Assembly (NCBI GenBank): GCA_035649895.1
Contig: DASRIS010000068.1
Location: forward strand, 1 to 30,654
Source: DASSUC01 sp035649895
GTDB taxonomy: Bacteria; Actinomycetota; Actinomycetes; Mycobacteriales; Micromonosporaceae
Direction of reading: 5' to 3'
Length of the DNA: 30,654 nucleotides
This document shows positions 1 through 7,173 of the stretch, piece after piece. The notes below the pieces were generated by a model. It made no database searches and was not told the origin of the DNA. It worked only from the letters and a program-made list of their open reading frames with translations. Numbering within the stretch: the first letter of the stretch is position 1; the number at the start of each line of letters is the position of its first letter. A program made the translations under genes and the position numbers.

Positions 1-51
1 CGCCGGGCGTACGAAGTAGCCGAGGTCCAGCCGGCGTATCTCCGTGTCCAT
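1..51 (-). CDS. 5' end of a gene cut by the window edge, possibly MBL-fold hydrolase
   Basis: Only the first 17 codons are inside the window. The ATG (49-51) lies one base beyond the TGA of the upstream ATPase gene (53-55), and a GGAG sits inside the end of that gene at a usable distance, so translation is probably coupled. The visible peptide begins MDTEIRRLDLGYFVRPA. From memory this opening resembles actinobacterial MBL-fold metallohydrolases of the AHL-lactonase type, but no metal-binding motif is in view. The assignment is therefore tentative, while the start itself is well placed. Confidence 0.5.
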   Translation of the reverse strand, partial: MDTEIRRLDLGYFVRPA

Positions 52-52
52 C

Positions 53-1051
53 TCACTCTCCAGGGTCCGGGCCGGTGGCTTCGCTCTCCGGGTCCCGGCC
101 GGTGCCGGCGGCCTCACCCTCCGAGTCCCTGCCAGGGCCGGCGGCACGCTGGCCCAGCAGCTCCCGTACTGCGCCGGCGGCGGCGCGGAAGGCCTCGGCC
201 CGTGGAGAGCTGGGCCGGGCAGCCACGACCGGCGCGGTCTCCTCCGTCGCGCCGTCGGGCGCCTCCAGCGGGACCGCGGCGAGCCGGGCCACCCCGGCGG
301 ACCAGATCGACCGCTGCGGCGCCACCGGCGCGAAGACCTCGATCCGGGTACGGCAGCACGGGCAGGTCAGCCAGCTCATGTTCTCCACCGCGCCGAGCAC
401 CGGGATGCGGGCCTGCTCCAGCATGGTCAGCACCCGCCGGGTGTCCAGGTGGGCCACGTCCTGCGGGGTCACCACCAGCACCGCCGAGGCGGCTGGCAGC
501 AGCCGGACGATGGCCTGGGTGATGTCGGAGGTACCCGGCGGCAGGTCGACCAGCAGGTAGTCCAGCTCGCCCCACGTGGTGGACCAGACCAGCTGGTTGA
601 GCAGCGCCTGCACCAGGTCGGCGGTCCAGGCGATGGACTGGTCCTCGCCGAAGAGGAACCCGGTCGACATGAGCTGTACCCCGTACCGCTCGACCGGCTC
701 CAGCGGGGTCCTGCCGAGCCCGCCCCGCCGCGCCAGCACCCACTGGGTGGTGGCGACCCGGCGGGCCAGCCCAACCATCAGCGGGATGTCCGGAGCGTGC
801 ACGTCTGCGTCGAGCAGCCCGACCCGGCTTCCCTCGGCGGCGAGCGCGACGGCCAGGTTGAGCGCCACTGTGGACTTGCCGACGCCACCCTTGCCGCTGC
901 AGACCGCTATAACGGCACTGGCCGGAGGCGGCGGAAGCGCGGCCGCCGGATCCGCACCAGGTGGGTGCACGCCAGGCGGGTACGCGCCAGGCGGCGGCAC
1001 CGGCCATGGCGATGTGGCCTGCCATGGCCGCCTCGGGCGCGGATCGGTCAT
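53..1051 (-). CDS. Mrp/NBP35-family P-loop ATPase (Fe-S carrier type)
   Basis: 332 aa. The ATG at 1051 follows a GGAAGGGGG ribosome binding site; the open frame continues upstream but without such a signal. After a proline-rich N-terminus of about 45 residues comes the deviant Walker A motif SGKGGVGKST (about 52-61), then the DADVHAPD switch, DLPPGTSD and VVTPQDVAHLD typical of Mrp/ApbC/NBP35. A CxxC (CPCC after ENMSWLT) matches the cysteines that bridge a labile 4Fe-4S cluster in this family. The usual N-terminal MIP18-like domain of bacterial Mrp is missing and replaced by the Pro-rich segment. The role is probably ATP-dependent Fe-S cluster carriage in the cytoplasm; client proteins are unknown. 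The C-terminal 30 residues are a low-complexity G/P/E/D tail. The gene appears co-transcribed with the truncated gene downstream. Confidence 0.9.
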   Translation of the reverse strand: MTDPRPRRPWQATSPWPVPPPGAYPPGVHPPGADPAAALPPPPASAVIAVCSGKGGVGKSTVALNLAVALAAEGSRVGLLDADVHAPDIPLMVGLARRVATTQWVLARRGGLGRTPLEPVERYGVQLMSTGFLFGEDQSIAWTADLVQALLNQLVWSTTWGELDYLLVDLPPGTSDITQAIVRLLPAASAVLVVTPQDVAHLDTRRVLTMLEQARIPVLGAVENMSWLTCPCCRTRIEVFAPVAPQRSIWSAGVARLAAVPLEAPDGATEETAPVVAARPSSPRAEAFRAAAGAVRELLGQRAAGPGRDSEGEAAGTGRDPESEATGPDPGE

Positions 1052-1255
1052 CGGTGCCCCCTTCCGTCTTCCGCCATAGACGATCGGTGCCAGCAGCCGA
1101 CCTGGCAAGGGCCAACGCACAGGTACGACGCGCAGATAAGCGGCCAGTGCGCTCCCGGCGACGTACCTTGGTCGGCAGGCATCTGGACCCTGCCGGCCGG
1201 GCCGGGCGCGGCGGTCCGGCCTGGTCCGGGTTCGATCCTGGCACGGAGGTGTGAC

Positions 1256-1906
1256 ATGACCGACCGGCGCGACCTCGATCTGGCGGCGGAGCTCGACCGG
1301 CAGGTCGAGAACCTGGTGACGAAGGGCTACCCGGAGCTGGCGGGAGCTGGGGTGGCAGCCTTCCGGCACCGGCTCGCCCCGCTCAAGGAGCAGCTTGCCC
1401 ACCTGAGCCCGTCGCGCGAGCCGGGACGGGTGCCGTTCGTCATCGTCGTCAAGACCGACGTCGTGCCCGCGGACCGGGCAGTGCGGCTGGTCGAGCTGCG
1501 CGGCAAGGAGGGCTTCACCGAGATGGAAGCCGACGACCTGCGGCGCTTCGCCACGGTCGAGGACGTGGAGCTCCCGCCCGGGTCCGAGTACCTGCTCACT
1601 GACGTCGACGCCGGTCGGGGCACCCGCAACGTCACGCCGGACGAGGCCCGCAAGGTGATCGCCGCGGAGGGCCGGTCGCCGTTGACGATCGCCGAAGGGG
1701 TCGCGCTGGTCACGCACTACCCGGAGATCCTCAGGACCGAGACCTGCTTCTCGATGCTGGCCAGCCGGTGCGGCGACCGCCGGGTGACCGCGATGTGGGT
1801 CAGCGCCGGGCGGCCGCGGCTGGGCTGGTGCTGGGCCGGCAACCCGCACACGTGGCTCGGTTCGGCGTCGTGCTCTGCCAGACGAGCTGCGTCGTTTAAC
1901 CTATGA
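1256..1906 (+). CDS. DUF5701 family protein
   Basis: 216 aa. The ATG at 1256 is preceded by GGAGG at good spacing (cacggaggtgtgac). The frame is open far upstream, but that part is antisense to the ATPase gene. The protein runs from a helical N-terminus (LDRQVENLVTKGYPELAG) through a beta-rich middle to GWCWAGNPHTWLGSASC near the end, which I recognise as the DUF5701 pattern common in actinomycetes. No catalytic motif, signal peptide or membrane segment is visible, so a cytoplasmic protein of unknown role is the fair description. It is divergent from the ATPase gene with 204 bp between starts, and convergent with the nuclease gene downstream. Confidence 0.85.
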   Translation: MTDRRDLDLAAELDRQVENLVTKGYPELAGAGVAAFRHRLAPLKEQLAHLSPSREPGRVPFVIVVKTDVVPADRAVRLVELRGKEGFTEMEADDLRRFATVEDVELPPGSEYLLTDVDAGRGTRNVTPDEARKVIAAEGRSPLTIAEGVALVTHYPEILRTETCFSMLASRCGDRRVTAMWVSAGRPRLGWCWAGNPHTWLGSASCSARRAASFNL

Positions 1907-1949
1907 CCAGGCCACGCCAGAGCAGGTCGCCAGGACGCGGCTTTCTGTG

Positions 1950-2606
1950 CTAGAACGCGCGGACCACGGTGATGGTCACGTTGGAGCAGGCGTTGGACCA
2001 GCTGACCAGGGCGTTGCGCTCGGTGGTGTCCACGCTCAGCCGCCAGCGCAGCTTCACCGCCACCCACTCGTTGATGTAGCGGCACCGGGCCGAGCTGTAC
2101 GGCGGCATCCAGCTGCCCGGGTCCCGGTCGCCCTTGGCCTGGTTCACGTCGTCGGTGACGGCGACCAGCGTGCGGTAGTCGCCGAGGTCGTTGGCGAAGC
2201 TGCGGCGCAGGGTGGTGCTCCAGTGCCGGGCTCCCGAGTCCCACGCCTCGGCCAGCGCCACCATGTGGTCGATGTCCAGGTCTGACGGGTTGGTCCAGCT
2301 GACGTTGTCGTAGTACGAGTACCAGCGCCCGCCGGAGAGGAAGCAGCCTGCCCCGACGCTGGGCGCCGTGGTGGCCTCGGCGATGAGCACCTCGTAGCGG
2401 GTGTTGCAACCGTCGCCGTCAGCGTCGATCCAGTGCGGGAAGAGAGATCGGTCATAGCCGGTGCGCACCTCGGTCGCGACCGGAAGGTCGTAGACCGCGG
2501 TACGCAGCGGCGCCGAGTAGGTCTCGGCCCAGGCAGGGGTGGCCAGCAGGGTGCTGCCGGTGACCGCGGCGAGCAGGGTCACCGCCCAGCGAAGGGTCCA
2601 GCGCAT
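1950..2606 (-). CDS. Secreted HNH endonuclease family protein (DUF1524-like)
   Basis: 218 aa. The ATG at 2606 has a GGAG about 9 bases upstream and opens a typical Sec signal peptide (MRWTLRWAVTLLAAV..., cleavage probably after ATPAWA, about residue 27). The mature protein has the hallmark DIDHMVALAEAWDSGA segment (D111-H114), followed by FANDLGDYRTLVAVTDDVNQAKGDRDPG and a C-terminal CRYINEW. This is the pattern of secreted HNH/DUF1524 nucleases of actinomycetes. The His of DIDH is the likely general base and the downstream Asn of VNQ is part of the beta-beta-alpha metal site. Four Cys in the mature part (67, 88, 175 and one near 203) could form two disulfides. Expected role: extracellular DNA degradation. 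Substrate preference cannot be read. Confidence 0.88.
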   Translation of the reverse strand: MRWTLRWAVTLLAAVTGSTLLATPAWAETYSAPLRTAVYDLPVATEVRTGYDRSLFPHWIDADGDGCNTRYEVLIAEATTAPSVGAGCFLSGGRWYSYYDNVSWTNPSDLDIDHMVALAEAWDSGARHWSTTLRRSFANDLGDYRTLVAVTDDVNQAKGDRDPGSWMPPYSSARCRYINEWVAVKLRWRLSVDTTERNALVSWSNACSNVTITVVRAF

Positions 2607-2638
2607 GGCGGGCTCCAGTTCCACTCGAGAAATGCTCG

Positions 2639-2652
2639 TATCTAGATATAGA
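2639..2652 (-). promoter_or_regulatory. AT-rich palindrome and weak promoter-like region of the nuclease gene
   Basis: Just upstream of the nuclease start, 2639-2648 is a perfect 10-bp palindrome (TATCTAGATA) in otherwise GC-rich DNA. On the minus strand a TTGTGG (2670-2675) lies 17 bases before TCTATA (2647-2652), a weak -35/-10 pair overlapping the palindrome. An operator at the transcription start is plausible but unproven. Confidence 0.35.
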
Positions 2653-2724
2653 CATGAGTAGAAGCATGACCACAATCGGCTAAGCCGCGTTTCCTGCTCC
2701 TCCGCAGGGGGAATCCGGTCCCGC

Positions 2725-5256
2725 GTGAACCCGTTCGAGGATCCCGCCCGGTCCGGCCGCCGCCCCGGCCCGGACAAGCCCGGCCCGGGCCGGCTCGGCC
2801 CAGACCATCTCGGACCAGACCGGCCCGGACCAGACCGGCTCGGACCAGCAGGCCGGGTCGAGCCCGATGAGCCGACGCGCCCGATCCGGCCGGGCGCCGC
2901 GTCACCCCGCCCCCCAGGACAGCGCCCTACAGGAGATGCTCAGGGCGTGCCGAAGGAGGGCGAGGGGAAGGCGGCCAACCGGACCCGGATCATCGCGGCC
3001 ACCGCAGCGGTGACCCTGCTGCTCTCCGGCACCGGGCTCGCCCTCGGCACGTACTACGTGGACAGCGTGCCCACCCCCGCGCAGCTTGAGCTGCCGGAGT
3101 CCACCACCGTCTACTACGCCGACGGCAAGACCCCGATGGCCAAGCTCGGCACGGAGAACCGCACGATCCTCGCCTTCGACGAGATGAACGACGCGGTCAA
3201 GCAGAGCATCGTCGCCGCCGAGGACCAGACCTTCTGGACCAACGAGGGCGTCGACTTCGGCAGCGTGCTGCGCGCGGCCAAGAACAACGTCACCGGCGGC
3301 CAGACCCAGGGCGCGTCGACAATCACGCAGCAGTACGCCCGTATCGCCGCGGACCTGCAGGGGGTGACCTACTCCCGCAAGCTGCGGGAGGCGGTCATGG
3401 CGTGGAAGCTCGACGACGAGTACCCCAAGGAGCAGATCCTCGAGTTCTACCTGAACACGGTCCCCTTCGGGCGCGGCGCGTACGGCATCGAGGCGGCCGC
3501 GCAGTCCTTCTTCGGCAAGACCGCCAACCGCAACGCCCCACCCAACGCGCAGGTCACCGTCGCCGAGGCGATGGTCCTGGCGGCCATGGTCAAGCAGCCC
3601 GAGCCGGACCCGAACGACCCGGAAGGGCACCCCGGGTACGACCCGACCCGCAACGCGGTCGCCCGCGAGAACTCGGTCGCCCGCTGGAACTATGTACGGG
3701 ACGGCATGGTGACCCTCGGCTACCTGACCCGGGAGCAGGCCGACCAGCTGCGCTACCCGGACACGGTGAAGAAGTTCGACGCTGGCGCCCATCAGTCCGG
3801 CCTTGACCTGCCCACCGGGCTCGTCGTCAGCCACGTGCTCAGTGAGCTGCGGCAGACCGACGCGTTCCGCGACAAGCCGGCGGACTACATCCGCAACGGC
3901 GGGTTCCGGATCATCACCACCATCGACAAGCGCGTGCAGGAGGCCGCGGAGGCCGCCGCCGACATCCGCCGGCCGACCGCACCCGAGGTGGTACGCGGGC
4001 AGCCCAAGAACTGGCAGGCCGCCCTGGTGGCCATCGAGCCCGGCACCGGGCGGGTGCTCGGCTACTACGGCGGCAGCAACGGCGCCGGCGCCGACTATGC
4101 AGGCTGGTACTACGACGAAGCCGGCAAGCCGGCAGGTTTCGGGCAGCACCCGCCGGGGTCGTCGTTCAAGGTCTACGACCTCGCCGAGGCGCTGCGCCAG
4201 AAGATATCGGTGAAGTCCCGCTGGGACTCGCCAGCGACCAAGGAGTTCCCGGACAGCGGGCGGACCAAGGGCTCAGCTGCCGGGCCTATCCGCAACGTGA
4301 GCAGCGCCGAGTGCCAGCCCGACTGCACCCTCTGGGAGGCGACCGTCGCCTCGCTCAACGTGACCTTCTTCGGCCTCACCGAGGAGCTGGGCCCGGCGAA
4401 CGTCATCGACATGGCGACCAGGGCCGGCATCGACTCGATGTGGGCCAACGTCAAGGGCCAGCCGCACCCGGTCCGCGTCGAGCTGCGCGGCAAGCCGGGT
4501 GAGGAGGTGGCTCGGCACTTCTCCACCGAGGTCGGCATCGGCCAGTACGGCGTCACGGTCCTCGACCACGCCAACGGGATGGCCACCTTCGCCGCCGGCG
4601 GCAAGCGGGCCGACGCCCACTTCGTACGCTCGGTGACCCGCGACGGCGAGGAGGTCTACGCCGAGCAGCTCGCCCAGGCCGACATCGGCCTCGACCAGGA
4701 GAGGATCAACCAGCTCAACTGGACCCTGTCCAAGGTGGAGGCGGCCAAGCTGGACAACGGCTGGGACTCGGCCGGCAAGACCGGCACCTGGCAGCTGGGC
4801 AACAGCACCAACCAGAACGCGCACACCTGGATGGTCGGCTACACCAGAGCGCTGGCTGCGGCCGTCTGGCTGGGCACCACCGACGGCAAGGCGCTACGTA
4901 CCAGGAACGGCTCGACCGAGGTCTTCGGGTCCAGCTATCCGGGCCCGATCTGGCGGCAGTTCATGGCCACGGCAACCGCAGCGCTCAAGCTGGACAAGGA
5001 GAAGTTCCGGTTCGGCGAGCCGAAGTTCCCGGACGAGGCACCGTCGCCGGGGACCAACGGCACCACCGCTCCACCACCGTCGCCTACCCGGTCTTCGCAG
5101 CAGCCGCAGCCAGGCCCCAGCCCGACCTGCCCGCGGCAGGGCTGCCCCAAGCCGGAGCCGACGCCGAAGCCCACAGTCGTGCCCAGCCCGACTGCGGCGC
5201 CCTCCCCGACAGCGCGGCGCGGCCGGCGCCGGGCCGGCACTCCGCTCCTCCCGTAG
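2725..5256 (+). CDS. Class A penicillin-binding protein (transglycosylase/transpeptidase)
   Basis: 843 aa, GTG start with AGGGGGA about 12 bases upstream. Order of parts: cytoplasmic Pro/Gly/Arg-rich tail (1-88), one membrane anchor (about 89-112), GT51 glycosyltransferase with the catalytic Glu in AAEDQTFW (E166) and GASTITQQ (197-204) and the RKLREAVMAWKL and EFYLNTVPFGRG motifs, then a transpeptidase domain with all three motifs: SSFK (Ser479, Lys482), SLN (543-545) and KTGT (685-688). A Pro/Thr/Ser-rich tail of about 70 residues closes the protein. It polymerises lipid II and cross-links peptidoglycan on the outer face of the membrane. In the first GT51 motif the usual His is Asn (WTNEGV), as in many actinomycete homologues. 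There is no PASTA domain. The gene appears to be monocistronic. Confidence 0.95.
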   Translation: MNPFEDPARSGRRPGPDKPGPGRLGPDHLGPDRPGPDRLGPAGRVEPDEPTRPIRPGAASPRPPGQRPTGDAQGVPKEGEGKAANRTRIIAATAAVTLLLSGTGLALGTYYVDSVPTPAQLELPESTTVYYADGKTPMAKLGTENRTILAFDEMNDAVKQSIVAAEDQTFWTNEGVDFGSVLRAAKNNVTGGQTQGASTITQQYARIAADLQGVTYSRKLREAVMAWKLDDEYPKEQILEFYLNTVPFGRGAYGIEAAAQSFFGKTANRNAPPNAQVTVAEAMVLAAMVKQPEPDPNDPEGHPGYDPTRNAVARENSVARWNYVRDGMVTLGYLTREQADQLRYPDTVKKFDAGAHQSGLDLPTGLVVSHVLSELRQTDAFRDKPADYIRNGGFRIITTIDKRVQEAAEAAADIRRPTAPEVVRGQPKNWQAALVAIEPGTGRVLGYYGGSNGAGADYAGWYYDEAGKPAGFGQHPPGSSFKVYDLAEALRQKISVKSRWDSPATKEFPDSGRTKGSAAGPIRNVSSAECQPDCTLWEATVASLNVTFFGLTEELGPANVIDMATRAGIDSMWANVKGQPHPVRVELRGKPGEEVARHFSTEVGIGQYGVTVLDHANGMATFAAGGKRADAHFVRSVTRDGEEVYAEQLAQADIGLDQERINQLNWTLSKVEAAKLDNGWDSAGKTGTWQLGNSTNQNAHTWMVGYTRALAAAVWLGTTDGKALRTRNGSTEVFGSSYPGPIWRQFMATATAALKLDKEKFRFGEPKFPDEAPSPGTNGTTAPPPSPTRSSQQPQPGPSPTCPRQGCPKPEPTPKPTVVPSPTAAPSPTARRGRRRAGTPLLP
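2797..2856 (+). repeat. Four 15-bp tandem repeats in the PBP N-terminal tail
   Basis: Units start at 2797, 2812, 2827 and 2842, consensus ggaccagaccggctc, encoding the five-residue repeat G-P-D-x-(L/P). The period is a multiple of three, so copy-number change would lengthen or shorten the cytoplasmic tail without breaking the frame. Confidence 0.8.
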
Positions 5257-5282
5257 GCCGTCGGGCGCCCAGCCGGTGGCCA

Positions 5283-5329
5283 GGGAGGGCGTGCGGGGGT
5301 CGTCGCCGGCCACCCCGCACGCGCCTCCC
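5283..5329. terminator. Long GC-rich hairpin between convergent genes
   Basis: The arms at 5283-5298 and 5313-5329 pair over 16 positions with one bulged base and a 14-base loop. The hairpin sits between the stop of the PBP gene (5256) and the stop of the membrane-anchored protein gene (5414) and could serve both strands. There is no T-run on either side, as is common for actinomycete terminators. Confidence 0.7.
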
Positions 5330-5413
5330 GCGCGACTTTCGTCAAGGTTGACGGGTCGGCGCCCGGCCGAGGGGCGCGTCAACGAGGTCGCCCGGGGTGG
5401 GGAGGTCGGCGGG

Positions 5414-6184
5414 TCACTCGCGCTTCTCGACCTCGCCGCGGACCGTCACGAAGTCGGCCTTGATCTGGTCGACCTGCTTGAAGTAGAACGCGATCACGCC
5501 GAGGCTGCCGTTGTCGGCCCAGACGCACATGGCCACCGGCACCTCCTCGGCAGTGCCGTCGGCGCACTTGGCGTGACCACCCAGGGGCCCGGCGTCCACC
5601 TCCGTCGGGGTGCTCATCTTCAGGTCACTGGACCCCATCTCGCGGAACGCGTCGTCCAGCTGGGTCTCCGGGTTCCGGACCAGCCCGGACGCGGCGGCAA
5701 CCATGATCAGGTCCTGCTTGGCCGGGTCGCCGTAGAAGGCGCCGACCGCACCGGTCTCGTTGGAGATGTCCTTCCTCATGTCCGCGACCATCCCGTCCGC
5801 GACCCGGACGAGCTCGGGATCGGTGATCTTCTTACGACCGGCCAGGGTCTCCGGCGCCTCGACGCGGGTTTTGGCCGCGTCAACGACCCCCTCAACGTCG
5901 TCCTTCAGCGCAAAGTACGCGACAGCGGCACTTCCTCCACAGAGCACCAGCAGCGCGGCGAGGACGATGAGGACAATCCTGCCGGCGCGGGACTTCTTCA
6001 CCGGCGGCGGCGCTGGTGGGCCCCACTGCTCGGGCTGCGGGTACGGCTGCTGGTACCCCGGCTGCTGTGGGTGCCCATGCTGCTGCTGTGGCGGATATCC
6101 CGGCTGCGGTGGCGGATACCCCGGCTGCTGTGACGGATATCCCGGCTGCTGCGGATAGTAGGGCTGCTCAGGGGGCTGCGACAT
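5414..6184 (-). CDS. Proline-rich, single-pass membrane-anchored protein of unknown function
   Basis: 256 aa. The ATG at 6184 follows GGAGA; 25 further upstream codons in the open frame lack a start signal. Residues 1-60 are a PGYPPQQ-type repeat rich in Pro, Gln, Tyr and Gly. A short basic stretch (KKSRAGR) leads into one membrane helix (about 69-92, IVLIVLAALLVLCGGSAAVAYFAL). The remainder is an outside domain of about 160 residues with two Cys (in AKCADG and AMCVWAD) that may pair. The topology (cytoplasmic Pro-rich tail, helix, compact outside domain) is common among actinomycete cell-envelope proteins. I do not recognise a catalytic motif. The C-terminal domain is visibly conserved in style (PLGGHAKCADG, VAMCVWADNGSLGVIAFY) and may bind a ligand or partner. 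Confidence 0.85.
   Translation of the reverse strand: MSQPPEQPYYPQQPGYPSQQPGYPPPQPGYPPQQQHGHPQQPGYQQPYPQPEQWGPPAPPPVKKSRAGRIVLIVLAALLVLCGGSAAVAYFALKDDVEGVVDAAKTRVEAPETLAGRKKITDPELVRVADGMVADMRKDISNETGAVGAFYGDPAKQDLIMVAAASGLVRNPETQLDDAFREMGSSDLKMSTPTEVDAGPLGGHAKCADGTAEEVPVAMCVWADNGSLGVIAFYFKQVDQIKADFVTVRGEVEKRE
6092..6154 (-). repeat. Three 21-bp tandem repeats in the Pro/Gln-rich N-terminus
   Basis: Units at 6092-6112, 6113-6133 and 6134-6154 (cggatatcccggctgctg...) encode PGYPPQ-like heptapeptides of the cytoplasmic tail. The period of seven codons keeps the frame. Confidence 0.75.
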
Positions 6185-6350
6185 CACTTCTCCATGGGTA
6201 TCGGCACAGGTAACGGCCGATGGTATCGAGCCGCGGTCGCTGGCGGCTGACCACCACAAGAAAGCGATGCGCGGCCGAGACTCGTAGGGCGGGACCGACC
6301 TGGTGCTCCACCAAGGCCACCATTAGTTCCGGAGGACCGCTGGTGTCTAT

Positions 6351-6380
6351 TTGTTTGGGCGGCTGTGATATAGTTATTTT
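6351..6380 (+). promoter_or_regulatory. Candidate promoter of the small membrane protein gene
   Basis: TTGTTT (6351-6356) and TATTTT (6375-6380) are separated by 18 bases in an AT-rich patch, about 60 bases before the GTG start at 6442. TATAGT (6369-6374) is an alternative -10. No experimental support can be read from the sequence. Confidence 0.35.
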
Positions 6381-6441
6381 CTATTCATAAGGTCGGCTTC
6401 TACACAAGGCCAACAGATTCCCTATGGGGAGGAGGTCACGA

Positions 6442-7059
6442 GTGGGTCCACCGCGAGAAACGATCGGTGCAGCCCGTGATCGTTACAGAAGGTCTACTTT
6501 TGTTGCGCTCGCCAAAGTTCTACGCGCAGTCTTTGCGCCACTGCTCGTTGGTGGGATCGCGGTGGCCTTCTCACTGCTTGGTACCTATGCCTCCGGAGGA
6601 CGCCTATGGCTTCTGCCGGGCTTGTTCTGTGTCGTCGCTGTCCTTGTGGTGGAGTACCGCAGGCGGCTCCCTGGCGCCCAGGCTGTCTGGCTGCCGCTGT
6701 ACACGCTGGTCGGAGTCCTATTTATTCCAATGGCCACTGAAGTGTGGGTGCTGGAGGGGCGTGGCATCGAAGCTGCCTGCACTGTAACGGATATCAGGTA
6801 CACGTCACCCAGGCTCGTCGAAAATGTGATGGGCTACAGCTATGACTATTCTTTGGCGTGCCCTGGCGGCCACACCACCGCCATAGGCCTCGACACCAGG
6901 CCCAAGGAGGTTGGCGAGTCGCTTCAGGTGGCGTACGACCCCGACAAACGCGTGAGCTCCATGCGCGCAGAAGACGTACACGACCACGGGCACGCCTGGG
7001 TCGCCGGTCTCGCGCTGGCGGGCTCGGTTGTCCTGCGCCTGCGCTACGCGTCCCGGTGA
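6442..7059 (+). CDS. Small multi-pass membrane protein, DUF3592-like
   Basis: 205 aa. The GTG at 6442 is chosen because AGGAGG lies six bases upstream; an in-frame ATG at 6424 would sit before that site. Three hydrophobic segments (roughly residues 25-48, 53-71 and 79-103) are followed by an outside domain of about 75 residues and a final hydrophobic stretch (GHAWVAGLALAGSVV). The outside domain (IEAACTVTDIRY ... GESLQVAYDP) has the layout of DUF3592 membrane proteins, where a YDP-type motif precedes the last helix. Function is unknown. Base composition is lower in GC than its neighbours, with many A/T third positions especially in the first 250 bases, which suggests a different history from the surrounding genes. 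Confidence 0.75.
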   Translation: MGPPRETIGAARDRYRRSTFVALAKVLRAVFAPLLVGGIAVAFSLLGTYASGGRLWLLPGLFCVVAVLVVEYRRRLPGAQAVWLPLYTLVGVLFIPMATEVWVLEGRGIEAACTVTDIRYTSPRLVENVMGYSYDYSLACPGGHTTAIGLDTRPKEVGESLQVAYDPDKRVSSMRAEDVHDHGHAWVAGLALAGSVVLRLRYASR

Positions 7060-7118
7060 CGAGCGTCGGACCTCGGCTACGGCCTGCCTCGGACCATGCC
7101 GTGGAAGCCCACCGCCGT

Positions 7119-7143
7119 GTCGGCAGGGCGCTTGGCTGCCGGC
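7119..7143. terminator. Candidate hairpin terminator between convergent genes
   Basis: GTCGGCAG (7119-7126) pairs with CTGCCGGC (7136-7143) across a 9-base loop, with one wobble pair. It lies between the stop of the DUF3592-like gene and the stop of the deacetylase/glycosyltransferase gene. Confidence 0.4.
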
Positions 7144-7173
7144 CTGCGGGCGGCTGGCGCGCGGCCGCGGCCG

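Noticed and set aside
44..1255. Plus-strand open frame before the DUF5701 start
   Set aside because: It is low-complexity Arg/Gly/Pro translation opposite the ATPase gene; ATG 1256 has GGAGG and family homology begins there.
1052..1849. Long minus-strand open frame upstream of the Mrp-type ATPase start
   Set aside because: It is antisense to the DUF5701 gene; the ATG at 1051 has a strong ribosome binding site and the upstream part has no recognisable protein features.
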